DNA of 45,226 nucleotides, taken from an uncultured Flavobacteriales bacterium. GTDB lineage: Bacteria > Bacteroidota > Bacteroidia > Flavobacteriales_D > Crocinitomicaceae. The position numbers and the translations under genes were made by a program. Positions 8,722 through 16,856 of the stretch are shown piece by piece (position 1 is the stretch's first letter; every line of letters begins with the position of its first letter). The notes under the pieces are model-generated. The model was given only the letters and a program-made list of their open reading frames with translations. It did not search any database and was not told where the DNA came from. The DNA is taken from positions 1 to 45,226 of the forward strand of contig CALEIK010000030.1 in assembly GCA_937876195.1 (NCBI GenBank), read 5' to 3'.

Positions 8722-11700
8722 ATGGCTTACAGAAAAGAAACACCGAAAAAACAAAGTAGCTTCAACAAAATTACGATTTCGTTGGCCTCACCAGAAACAA
8801 TTCTTGAGAAATCAAGTGGTGAAGTACTTAAACCGGAGACAATTAACTACCGTACATACAAACCAGAAAGAGATGGTTTGTTTTGCGAGCGTATTTTTGG
8901 ACCGGTAAAGGATTTTGAATGTCACTGTGGTAAATACAAAAGAATCCGATACAAAGGAATCGTTTGTGATCGTTGTGGTGTAGAAGTTACTGAGAAAAAA
9001 GTACGTCGTGAGCGTATGGGACACATTTCATTGGTTGTTCCTGTAGCACACATTTGGTACTTTAGATCGTTGCCAAACAAAATTGGTTATTTGCTAGGAC
9101 TTCCTACAAAGAAGTTGGATCAGATTATTTACTACGAAAGATACGTGGTAATTCAACCTGGTATTGCAACAGGTTTGGATGGTGAAGTATTAGAGCGATT
9201 GGACTTTTTAACAGAAGAAGATTACCTTGATATTTTAGATACACTTCCAAAGGAAAACCAATACTTGGAGGACACAGATCCGAACAAGTTTGTAGCGAAG
9301 ATGGGTGCCGAAGCATTGTACGATTTATTGAAAACAATCGACCTTGAGGCTACTTCATACGATTTACGTCACAGAGCGAATACAGAAACATCTGTACAAC
9401 GTAAAAATGAGGCGTTGAAACGTTTGCAAGTTGTTGAATCAATGCGTGAGTCTCAAGAACGTATTGAGAACAGACCGGAATGGATGATTGTGAAAGTTGT
9501 TCCAGTTATTCCACCAGAATTGCGTCCGTTAGTTCCATTGGATGGTGGTCGTTTTGCAACGTCAGATTTGAATGATTTGTACAGAAGAGTTATCATCCGT
9601 AACAATCGTTTGAAAAGATTGATCGAGATCAAAGCGCCAGAGGTAATTTTGCGTAATGAGAAGCGTATGCTTCAAGAGTCAGTAGATTCATTGTTCGATA
9701 ACTCTAGAAAATCTTCTGCAGTTAAAACAGAATCAAACAGACCATTGAAATCGCTTTCTGATTCATTGAAAGGTAAACAAGGTCGTTTCCGTCAAAATTT
9801 ACTTGGAAAACGTGTAGATTATTCAGCACGTTCGGTAATTGTTGTTGGACCGGATTTGAAATTGCATGAATGTGGTCTTCCAAAAGGAATGGCAGCTGAG
9901 TTATACAAACCATTCATCATCCGTAAGATGATTGAGCGTGGAATTGTAAAAACAGTTAAATCCGCGAAGAAAATTGTTGATAGAAAGGAACCAGTTGTTT
10001 GGGACATTCTAGAGAATGTACTGAAAGGACATCCCGTCTTATTGAATAGAGCCCCTACGCTTCACAGATTAGGGATTCAAGCGTTCCAACCTAAGTTGAT
10101 TGAAGGAAAAGCGATTCGTTTGCACCCGTTGGTAACAACAGCATTCAACGCCGATTTCGATGGTGACCAGATGGCGGTACATTTACCATTAGGTAATGCT
10201 GCAATTTTGGAAGCTCAATTATTGATGCTAGCATCTCACAACATTTTGAACCCTGCGAATGGGGCACCGATTGCGGTACCTTCTCAGGATATGGTTTTGG
10301 GACTTTACTACATCACAAAAGGTAAGAAAAGCACAAAAGAGGACGTCGTAAAAGGCGAAGGTGGTGTATTCTACTCTCCAGAGGAAGTAATTATTGCCTA
10401 CAACGAAGGTGCTTTGGATTTGCACGCTTCTCTAAAAGTGAAAACTACTGACCTTGATGAAAATGGTGAGATAGTTGTTCGTTTGATTGAAACTACATGT
10501 GGACGTGTGATTTTCAATGAGCGCGTTCCTAACGAAGCTGGATACATCAACGATGTAATGACGAAGAAAGCACTTCGTGATATGATTGGTAATGTATTGA
10601 AAACTTGTGGAACTGCTCGTTCAGCGGCTTTCTTGGATGATATTAAGGAGTTAGGGTACCACATGGCATTCAAAGGTGGATTGTCATTCAACCTTGATGA
10701 TATTATCGTTCCAAAAGAGAAAGTAGAACTTGTTCAAAAAGCGGAAGAGGAAGTAAAAGATGTATTGATGAATTACAACATGGGGCTTATTACAAACAAT
10801 GAGCGCTATAACCAAATCATTGATATCTGGACACACACCAATTCACGTTTGACGCACACATTGATGGAGCAATTGAAAAACGATAAACAAGGATTCAACT
10901 CAATTTATATGATGTTTGATTCTGGTGCACGTGGATCGAAAGAACAGATTCGTCAGTTGTCAGGAATGCGTGGTTTGATGGCAAAACCTCAGAAATCAGG
11001 TGCGTCATCGCAAGACATTATTGAGAACCCAATTTTATCGAACTTTAAGGAAGGACTTTCAATTCTTGAGTACTTTATTTCTACTCACGGTGCGCGTAAA
11101 GGTCTAGCCGATACAGCACTTAAAACGGCGGATGCGGGTTACCTTACTCGTCGTTTGGTAGATGTTGCGCAAGATGTTGTTATTAATTCTGACGATTGTG
11201 GAACCTTAAGAGGGTTGGTTGCAACAGCATTGAAGAAAAATGATGAAGTTGTTGAGCCGCTAAACGATCGTATCGTTGGTCGTTCAACAGTACACGATAT
11301 CTTTCATCCAGAAACGGATGAGTTAATTATTGCAAGTGGTGCGTTAATTACAGAAGAAGTTGCAGCATTGATTGATGCAGCGGAGATCGATGAAGTTGAA
11401 ATCAGATCTGTACTTACATGTGAAATGCGTAGAGGAGTTTGCTCTAAATGTTATGGTTTAAACTTGGCGACAAATAGAATGGCGCAGCGAGGTGACGCAG
11501 TAGGTGTTGTCGCTGCACAATCCATTGGTGAGCCGGGTACACAGTTGACGCTTCGTACATTCCACGTAGGTGGTACTGCATCGAACATTGCTGATGAATC
11601 AGATTTGAAAGCAAAAACATCTGGAACACTTGATATTGAAGCATTGAGAACAATTGAACGTAAAACAAAAACTGGTAAATCGACGATAGTTGTTGGACGT

Positions 11701-13014
11701 TCGGCTGAAGTTAAAATTACTGATGCGAAAGGCAATGTGACAATGACAGCGAACATTCCTTATGGCGCTGAATTGGTTGCAACAAACAATTCTAAAATTG
11801 CTAAAGGAGATGTGATTTGTAAGTGGGATCCATACAACGCGGTGATTATTTCTGAAGTAAAAGGTACTGTTGTATTTGACAGTGTAACGGAAGGAATTAC
11901 TTACCGTGAAGAGGTGGATGAGCAAACAGGATTTACTGAAAAAGTAATTACTGAGTCACGTGATAAGAAAAAGAATCCAGCGATTCATATCATCGACCCA
12001 AAAACAAAAGAAGTGTTGAGAGAATACAGTTTACCTGTTGATGCACACATTTCGATTGGAGAAGGTGATAAGATTGAAGGTGGTGAGATCCTTGTAAAAA
12101 TTCCTCGTAAGGCTGGTAAGTCTGGGGATATCACGGGTGGTCTTCCACGTATTACTGAGTTGTTTGAAGCGCGTAACCCTTCTAATCCAGCAGTTGTTTC
12201 TGAAATTGATGGTGTTGCTGAGTACGGTAAAATCAAACGTGGTAATCGTGAAATTCAAATCACTTCTAAAACAGGTGAAGTACGTAAATACTTGGTGCCA
12301 TTATCGAAACACATTCTTGTTCAAGAGAATGACTTCGTAAGAGCAGGTCAACCATTGTCAGTTGGTGCAATTACGCCAAATGATATTTTGAATATTGAAG
12401 GACCAACCAAAGTACAAGAGTACATCGTGAATGAAGTACAAGAGGTATACCGTTTACAAGGGGTGAAGATCAATGATAAACACTTCGAAGTAATCGTTCG
12501 TCAAATGATGTTGAAAGCACAGATTGTTGATTCTGGAGATACTAAATTCCTAGAAGGTCAATCAGTGCATAAAGCTGACATCAGTGAGGAGAATAACTCT
12601 GTGTACGGAATGAAAGTGGTGATTGATGCAGGTGAATCTGATTCACTGAAAGCTGGTCAAATTGTTTCTGCAAGACGATTGAGAGATGAAAATTCTCAAT
12701 TGAAACGCGCTGACAAGAAACTGGTTGAATCGAGAGATGCAGTTCCTGCAACTTCAACACCATTGTTACAAGGGATTACGAGAGCATCGCTTCAAACGCA
12801 ATCGTTTATTTCTGCTGCTTCCTTCCAGGAAACAACAAAAGTATTGAACGAAGCTGCGATCTCAGGTAAAGAAGATCACTTACTCGGATTGAAAGAGAAT
12901 GTAATTGTTGGACACTTAATTCCAGCAGGTACAGGAATCCGTGAATACCAAAGAATGCTTGTCGGCTCAAAAGCGGATATGGAGGAAGTGGTTGAAGCGA
13001 CAGAAGTTGAGTAA
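8722..13014 (+). CDS. rpoC: DNA-directed RNA polymerase subunit beta'
   Basis: RpoC carries the catalytic magnesium site of RNA polymerase. The 1430-residue protein has the N-terminal zinc ribbon (CHCGKYKRIRYKGIVCDRCG, from about residue 72), the universal NADFDGDQMAVH loop at about residues 476-487 with its three catalytic aspartates, the bridge and trigger region around GEPGTQLTLRTFHVGG, and a second zinc site near CEMRRGVCSKCYG. The sequence is intact. It is the last gene of the long operon and a strong terminator follows. Confidence 0.99.
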   Translation: MAYRKETPKKQSSFNKITISLASPETILEKSSGEVLKPETINYRTYKPERDGLFCERIFGPVKDFECHCGKYKRIRYKGIVCDRCGVEVTEKKVRRERMGHISLVVPVAHIWYFRSLPNKIGYLLGLPTKKLDQIIYYERYVVIQPGIATGLDGEVLERLDFLTEEDYLDILDTLPKENQYLEDTDPNKFVAKMGAEALYDLLKTIDLEATSYDLRHRANTETSVQRKNEALKRLQVVESMRESQERIENRPEWMIVKVVPVIPPELRPLVPLDGGRFATSDLNDLYRRVIIRNNRLKRLIEIKAPEVILRNEKRMLQESVDSLFDNSRKSSAVKTESNRPLKSLSDSLKGKQGRFRQNLLGKRVDYSARSVIVVGPDLKLHECGLPKGMAAELYKPFIIRKMIERGIVKTVKSAKKIVDRKEPVVWDILENVLKGHPVLLNRAPTLHRLGIQAFQPKLIEGKAIRLHPLVTTAFNADFDGDQMAVHLPLGNAAILEAQLLMLASHNILNPANGAPIAVPSQDMVLGLYYITKGKKSTKEDVVKGEGGVFYSPEEVIIAYNEGALDLHASLKVKTTDLDENGEIVVRLIETTCGRVIFNERVPNEAGYINDVMTKKALRDMIGNVLKTCGTARSAAFLDDIKELGYHMAFKGGLSFNLDDIIVPKEKVELVQKAEEEVKDVLMNYNMGLITNNERYNQIIDIWTHTNSRLTHTLMEQLKNDKQGFNSIYMMFDSGARGSKEQIRQLSGMRGLMAKPQKSGASSQDIIENPILSNFKEGLSILEYFISTHGARKGLADTALKTADAGYLTRRLVDVAQDVVINSDDCGTLRGLVATALKKNDEVVEPLNDRIVGRSTVHDIFHPETDELIIASGALITEEVAALIDAAEIDEVEIRSVLTCEMRRGVCSKCYGLNLATNRMAQRGDAVGVVAAQSIGEPGTQLTLRTFHVGGTASNIADESDLKAKTSGTLDIEALRTIERKTKTGKSTIVVGRSAEVKITDAKGNVTMTANIPYGAELVATNNSKIAKGDVICKWDPYNAVIISEVKGTVVFDSVTEGITYREEVDEQTGFTEKVITESRDKKKNPAIHIIDPKTKEVLREYSLPVDAHISIGEGDKIEGGEILVKIPRKAGKSGDITGGLPRITELFEARNPSNPAVVSEIDGVAEYGKIKRGNREIQITSKTGEVRKYLVPLSKHILVQENDFVRAGQPLSVGAITPNDILNIEGPTKVQEYIVNEVQEVYRLQGVKINDKHFEVIVRQMMLKAQIVDSGDTKFLEGQSVHKADISEENNSVYGMKVVIDAGESDSLKAGQIVSARRLRDENSQLKRADKKLVESRDAVPATSTPLLQGITRASLQTQSFISAASFQETTKVLNEAAISGKEDHLLGLKENVIVGHLIPAGTGIREYQRMLVGSKADMEEVVEATEVE

Positions 13015-13034
13015 ATCTATATGAAATAAGAAGG

Positions 13035-13070
13035 ATAGGGATCTGCCAATGGTAGGTCCCTATTTTTTTT
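13035..13070 (+). terminator. Rho-independent terminator after rpoC
   Basis: A stem of 12 or more pairs (TAGGGATCTGCC with GGTAGGTCCCTA, two G-T wobbles, AAT loop) is followed directly by eight T, starting 21 bases after the rpoC stop. It is the clearest terminator in the window and closes the r-protein/RNA polymerase operon. Confidence 0.93.
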
Positions 13071-13208
13071 GCGTTGATTTTTGCGCATGCGTATAAGGAT
13101 GGAGCAGGTTTCGGCTTCGTTTTTTCGAGGTGAGAATCGTTTTGAGATCTGTCCTCTTTCATTCAGTTTCCGTATATTAGCAATTCAAACGCTAAGTAGA
13201 GTTGAAGT

Positions 13209-13520
13209 ATGGAAAAGAAAAACGAAAACCAGATAAATATTGAACTTTCAGAGGACATTTCAGTAGGTGTATATACAAATCTTGCGATTATTACGCATTC
13301 ACCTTCGGAGTTTGTGTGTGATTTCATTCAAATGATGCCAGGAGTTCCTAAAGGTAAAGTACGCTCTCGCGTGATTATGACGCCGCAAAATGCGAAGCGT
13401 TTGATGAATGCCATGAAAGAGAACATTCAAAAATTTGAGCAGACGTTCGGCGTCATAGAAAATGGCGACGTACCGCCCATGCCACCCATGAATTTCGGAA
13501 CACCAACGACAGAAGCATAA
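13209..13520 (+). CDS. DUF3467 family protein
   Basis: This 103-residue protein matches, by eye, the DUF3467 family often found next to rpoC in Bacteroidota. Recognisable parts are INIELSEDISVGVYTNLAII, the SPSEFVCDFIQMMPG block and VRSRVIMTPQNAKRL, followed by an amphipathic helix and a proline-rich tail. The function of the family is not known to me. It follows the rpoC terminator, so it needs its own promoter. TATATTAG at 13173-13180 is one base off the TAnnTTTG box, with no clear TTG at the right distance. Confidence 0.85.
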   Translation: MEKKNENQINIELSEDISVGVYTNLAIITHSPSEFVCDFIQMMPGVPKGKVRSRVIMTPQNAKRLMNAMKENIQKFEQTFGVIENGDVPPMPPMNFGTPTTEA

Positions 13521-13568
13521 ATTTGTCAATGAAGCCAACGGTAACACGTTGAAAAACGTCTTTTGGGT

Positions 13569-14105
13569 ATGAGAGCAATTTGTAGTTTAGTGTTATGTAC
13601 TTTATTCCTCTTCTTTTGTGGCTGTAAGAAGGTGGATGAATTAACCCAGTTCAATATGGAATACGACGCTCTAGTTGTCATTCCTAGTAGTTCAGGAATT
13701 AACCTTCCGTTCAATGTTTTTTCTCCGAGTGTTACTTCTAATGCTGAAGCAACCTTCGCCGTTAACGACACGCGTAAAGATTTAATTGAAGAAATCAGAC
13801 TGACTGAATTGAATCTAAGAGTTGACAGTCCATCCAACGGAAATTTTGATTTTTTAGAATCGATTGACATTTTTATCAATGCGGATGGTTTGGATGAAAC
13901 AAAAATCGCTTGGCGACAGGATATTCCAGAGAATGGAAGCACCACCATCGATTTGTCAACAACCACAGTTGACATCAAAGAATACATCAAAAAAGATGAG
14001 TTTACGTTACGAGTGAGCACAGTCACCGATCAAACCATTACACAAGATCATCAGATCAATGTACATTCTGTATTTTTTGTAGATGCTAAAATTTTGGGGC
14101 AATAA
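13569..14105 (+). CDS. Putative lipoprotein of unknown function
   Basis: A hydrophobic signal of about 18 residues ends in FFCGC followed by two lysines, so lipidation at the second of these cysteines and export are likely. The mature part is rich in Thr, Asp, Ile and Val, with alternating patterns suggesting a beta-sandwich. I recognise no family. I chose the ATG at 13569 because it gives a compact signal peptide; a TTG two codons earlier is also possible. It lies 48 bases after the DUF3467 gene, possibly co-transcribed, and is the last gene before the cassette-like region. Confidence 0.75.
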   Translation: MRAICSLVLCTLFLFFCGCKKVDELTQFNMEYDALVVIPSSSGINLPFNVFSPSVTSNAEATFAVNDTRKDLIEEIRLTELNLRVDSPSNGNFDFLESIDIFINADGLDETKIAWRQDIPENGSTTIDLSTTTVDIKEYIKKDEFTLRVSTVTDQTITQDHQINVHSVFFVDAKILGQ

Positions 14106-14111
14106 CATTCC

Positions 14112-14131
14112 ATCAATTGAATTGATTTTTT
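14112..14131 (+). terminator. Weak AT-rich terminator-like hairpin
   Basis: ATCAAT and ATTGAT form a 6-bp stem with a TGA loop that runs into TTTTTT, 7 bases after the lipoprotein stop. The stem is entirely A/T-rich, so it is weak. A second inverted pair (TCCATC at 14131-14136, GATGGA at 14153-14158) follows. Confidence 0.35.
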
Positions 14132-14251
14132 CCATCTACGAAGAAATTTCTTGATGGATTGGTCCAAACACGATTCAATCAACAAACGTTTACAATTGGT
14201 TATTATCGAATGGTTTTTGAGTTGTTTAATAAGATTTTCAGTACTTTAGAA

Positions 14252-14306
14252 CGCAAAATGTATAAGGCGTATAAACACCATAGTGTTTAGCGAGTAGTTA
14301 TGTGGC
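14252..14306 (+). repeat. Left cassette boundary: degenerate attC-like hairpin plus GTTATGTGGC core
   Basis: CGC (14252-14254) can pair with GCG (14290-14292) around an inner perfect hairpin TAAACAC-CATA-GTGTTTA (14272-14289). Four bases later comes the core GTTATGTGGC (14297-14306). The same ten bases recur as the exact reverse complement at 15372-15381. This is where the first cassette-like unit begins. Whether it is an old attC, an attI-like site or neither cannot be decided here. Confidence 0.45.
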
Positions 14307-14363
14307 ATAGACCATGACCGAGTATGAGTAAAAATTTATATTTAACAATAAAAACTAATAATT

Positions 14364-15128
14364 ATGAAAACTAATCTTTTAAAAGTTGTATTCTTTTTCT
14401 CTTTGTCTCTATTTATTACCAGTTGTGGTGAGAATGTAAAGGAAGAACCTAAAGTGGAACCTGAAAAATCCCAAGTTGAGGAGGAGGAAGAAAGTGAAAT
14501 TTCTAAAGAAGAAATGCAAGCTGACTATGATAGATTAAAAGAGTACACTAATAAAGATGGCTTTTTCGAAATGTTCGAATCGAAAGAAGATAAGGTTAAT
14601 GGAGGCGGTTGGTTTTTTTATTCTGGTTGTTGCAAGAAAAACGAAACACATATCGAAGTGCCAATTGCAAGTAATGGATATTTTTATTTAAAAGCCCACT
14701 ATACCGGTAAAGATTGGTTATTCTTCAAGTCAATAACCGTTAGTATTGATGGCGAAGCTAGATCAAGTTCAACACTCTCATTTGGTTCTGACATGAAAGT
14801 TGAAAAAACTGGAGGTAAAGGAATTTATGAAACTGCACATTTTACTAAACCAAGTTTAGACATGGAAATTGTAAGACTCATCGCAGAAAATACTGATAAA
14901 GAAATTATTGTACGATTTAATGGAGACGAATTGAATTATGACCTTACTCTTTCCAAACTAGATAAACAACGAATAAAAGATTGTTATATGCTTGCAAGGT
15001 ATACAACTTATCAAGAAAATGACACTTACAGTTATATCGGTGATAGTGATGAAATTGAACACAAGCTTTTATTGACTAAGCATGGTGTACCGACTGGTGA
15101 CATAAAAGAAGTGAATTATTCTAAATAA
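14364..15128 (+). CDS. Putative lipoprotein carried by cassette-like unit 1
   Basis: This 254-residue protein has a lipoprotein signal ending ITSC (Cys21), then a strongly acidic Glu-rich linker (about residues 24-50) that would hold the folded part away from the membrane. The rest contains a CC pair (YSGCCKK) and a likely beta-rich domain around KSITVSIDGEARSSS. I recognise no family. It is the first gene of a cassette-like unit. TATATTTA at 14337-14344 is one base from the TAnnTTTG box, so it may have its own weak promoter. A 76-residue gene follows after 21 bases. Confidence 0.75.
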   Translation: MKTNLLKVVFFFSLSLFITSCGENVKEEPKVEPEKSQVEEEEESEISKEEMQADYDRLKEYTNKDGFFEMFESKEDKVNGGGWFFYSGCCKKNETHIEVPIASNGYFYLKAHYTGKDWLFFKSITVSIDGEARSSSTLSFGSDMKVEKTGGKGIYETAHFTKPSLDMEIVRLIAENTDKEIIVRFNGDELNYDLTLSKLDKQRIKDCYMLARYTTYQENDTYSYIGDSDEIEHKLLLTKHGVPTGDIKEVNYSK

Positions 15129-15149
15129 AATCGATCAAAAAAAAAGACA

Positions 15150-15380
15150 ATGATCCAAAAAGCTGAAGAAATTGAATTAGGCTGGGATTCAACAAAACAT
15201 AAGTTGAAAATTAGTTACATCGATGAAAGGAATACTGTAAGGATGAACAAAATTGGCGACAACAACCATAATTTACCTGGTCCCGAAATAGATTTAGAAA
15301 ATGTTCCTCAGTTAATTGAAGCATTAATCAAGATATACAACAGTCAGAGACAAAGAGAAAAGGAAACAAACGCCACATAA
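15150..15380 (+). CDS. Small hypothetical protein of cassette-like unit 1
   Basis: The 76-residue protein has no signal peptide or membrane span. It begins with strand-like sequence (ELGWDSTKHKLKISYIDE) and ends with a probable helix rich in charged residues. I recognise no family. Its TAA stop lies inside the CACATAAC core of the first attC-like site, the tight packing typical of cassette genes. The pairing with an outer-surface lipoprotein gene 21 bases upstream suggests a two-gene module, but I cannot assign a role. Confidence 0.65.
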   Translation: MIQKAEEIELGWDSTKHKLKISYIDERNTVRMNKIGDNNHNLPGPEIDLENVPQLIEALIKIYNSQRQREKETNAT

Positions 15381-15459
15381 CACGCACTAAGCAAAATGGC
15401 GCAACAATTACACTCGAGAAAAGCGCCACTTCGCCTAGTGCAGAACCGTTAGCTGTAAC
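15372..15459 (+). repeat. attC-like recombination site 1
   Basis: The order is GCCACATAAC (15372-15381), left arm 15384-15402, a 20-base loop, right arm 15423-15441, then GTTAGCTGTAAC (15448-15459). The 19-base arms match at 16 positions. All three differences are A·C on the top strand but G·T wobbles on the bottom strand, so the bottom strand folds better, as in true attC sites. The outer cores keep AAC and GTT but only partly match the RYYYAAC/GTTRRRY consensus. Confidence 0.55.
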
Positions 15460-16827
15460 TTCAACCACTCCATAAATGATAGAATTCAAAATTGAGAAAA
15501 ACGCTGTTATTGCAATTTACACCACAAGAGGTAATAACATTAATTGGCTGATTAAAAAGTTTGATGAAGGTGAAAAATACGACTTTCAAAGAACATTCAC
15601 TTTTGGAAAAGATGACTTAATCAGTGAAATTCCTAGAAAACTTGAACGTGAATTTGAACTTGATTTATTTGACTTAGAAATTGACCCGATTAGTTTTCGG
15701 TTTGCAACTCTTGAAAATGATTACTATAAAGTCAATAAAGGTGTCGTTAGTGATAAAATAGATGTTTACATTCATCGGGATATTAAAATTACAACGGAAT
15801 TGTTTTTAGTTGAAAGCGACATTTCCATTGTAAAAAAAATCGAAAATCTTGTTAGTGAAGACATTTATATTGGAGGGGATAACAAAAGTTCTATCGAAGA
15901 AACTGTTTATTTAGAGTTGATAAATAGCTTTCCTAATTCTTATGAAAAGAAATTATATGCGGACGCAAAAATAACGAACTTAATCAAGGAATTTTTTACT
16001 ACAACTATTGACGCCGAAGAAAAGTTTCAGAATTATTTAAATAAAAAAGAATCATCCATAGGAACTAATCTAATAAAAACGTTTAAAGATATTGAATTAA
16101 TCAAATACGAAACTATTTTGGATAAGTTAACACTTATGCTAACCGATGAAAACAATTACAGCGAAAAGCAATGGCAGAAAGAAATTTTAGATATTATCCT
16201 TCTCCTTTACCCGAAATATATTTTGGCGTTCACAGAGGTCCCAATAAAAGCAGATGATATTAAACAAAAGTTTTTAGATTTTTTATTGATTGATGCAAAT
16301 GGTAATACGGATATAATTGAAATTAAAAAACCATTTGAAAATTCGATAATGACAAAAGGACTTTATCGTAATAATTATATTCCACTTCGAGAACTGTCAG
16401 GAACTGTTATGCAAATAGAGAAGTACATTTATTGCCTTAACAGATGGAGCGTTAAAGGCGAGAAATATCTTACTGAAAAATATCGAGCTGAATTACCCGC
16501 TGATTTTGACATTAAAATCACTAATCCCAGTGGTATAATTATTATGGGTAGAGAAAATCTATTGTCCAAAGAACAAAGGCAGGACTTTGAAGTGGTAAAA
16601 AGAAAATATAAAAACGTCATAGATATAATTACGTACGATAATTTAATAGACCGTTTGAAATACACGATTAACCGGATAAAAAGAATCTAACTCATAAAAA
16701 TACAGCTAACACAATCTACGCCCCATGCGGGTTTACGCTACGTAAAATTAATTAGGGATTAACAAATCTATTATTAACTTCGAGAAACTAACTTTAATAA
16801 AGAGCCGCACGTTGCGTAGCTTCGAAC
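15449..16827 (+). mobile_element. Integron-cassette-like unit 2 (carries Shedu nuclease)
   Basis: The unit starts with GTTAGCTGTA (15448-15457). After one gene it ends with TACAGCTAAC (16701-16710), the exact reverse complement of its start, then a larger hairpin. The leader before the gene is only 27 bases and holds no TAnnTTTG box, so expression probably comes from upstream, as in cassette arrays. The right end is uncertain because the expected GTT core is missing there. Confidence 0.5.
15476..16690 (+). CDS. Shedu-type anti-phage nuclease (SduA-like, DUF4263)
   Basis: This 404-residue protein has a variable N-terminal part (about 1-220) and a C-terminal PD-(D/E)xK nuclease domain. Visible catalytic residues are D268 in KFLDFLL and E282-I-K284 in DIIEIKKP, with a following Q313 in the MQIEKY helix. 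The end, with SGIIIMGREN and IDIITYDNL, is typical of DUF4263/Shedu. Shedu is a single-gene defence system that blocks phage growth, probably by cutting DNA; that is family knowledge. The gene is the only cargo of a cassette-like unit and appears more AT-rich than the ribosomal genes. All catalytic residues are present, so it looks active. Confidence 0.85.
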   Translation: MIEFKIEKNAVIAIYTTRGNNINWLIKKFDEGEKYDFQRTFTFGKDDLISEIPRKLEREFELDLFDLEIDPISFRFATLENDYYKVNKGVVSDKIDVYIHRDIKITTELFLVESDISIVKKIENLVSEDIYIGGDNKSSIEETVYLELINSFPNSYEKKLYADAKITNLIKEFFTTTIDAEEKFQNYLNKKESSIGTNLIKTFKDIELIKYETILDKLTLMLTDENNYSEKQWQKEILDIILLLYPKYILAFTEVPIKADDIKQKFLDFLLIDANGNTDIIEIKKPFENSIMTKGLYRNNYIPLRELSGTVMQIEKYIYCLNRWSVKGEKYLTEKYRAELPADFDIKITNPSGIIIMGRENLLSKEQRQDFEVVKRKYKNVIDIITYDNLIDRLKYTINRIKRI

Positions 16828-16835
16828 GCTAACAC
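16701..16835 (+). repeat. attC-like site 2, larger and with altered right core
   Basis: TACAGCTAAC is followed by left arm CTACGCCCCATGCGG (16716-16730) and right arm CCGCACGTTGCGTAG (16805-16819). The arms match at 12 of 15 positions, with solid CTACGC/GCGTAG and TGCGG/CCGCA helices. The 74-base inner part contains a further palindrome, TTTACG-CTA-CGTAAA. Instead of GTT, the right end shows GCTAACAC (16828-16835), a direct repeat of 16705-16712. It fills the gap between the Shedu gene and the convergent M23 gene and could also act as a terminator. Confidence 0.45.
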
Positions 16836-16856
16836 CCAGATTTCACAAACCCAAAA

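Larger units (their letters stand above)
14298..15448 (+). mobile_element. Integron-cassette-like unit 1
   Basis: The unit starts at the TT of GTTATGTGGC (14297-14306). After two genes it ends in GCCACATAAC (15372-15381), the exact reverse complement of its start, followed by a hairpin and the G of the next GTT core. In an integron cassette, the first six bases of the inserted form belong to the same attC as the site after its gene. The self-matching ends therefore fit a cassette and not random repeats. No integrase is present, so if real it belongs to a cluster of attC sites lacking an integrase. The identification rests on layout alone. Confidence 0.5.

Noticed and set aside
13526..14026. 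Minus-strand frame of 166 codons opposite the small lipoprotein gene
   Set aside because: It has no signal or domain, whereas the plus-strand frame has a clear lipoprotein signal and follows the DUF3467 gene.
14272..14289. TAAACAC/GTGTTTA hairpin as a transcription terminator
   Set aside because: No T run follows, and it directly precedes the GTT core, so it fits the cassette boundary better.
15476..16690. Classical restriction endonuclease
   Set aside because: The nuclease fold is present, but there is no methyltransferase partner and the C-terminal motifs fit DUF4263/Shedu. The methyltransferase at 42146 is a small-molecule or protein type and is far away.
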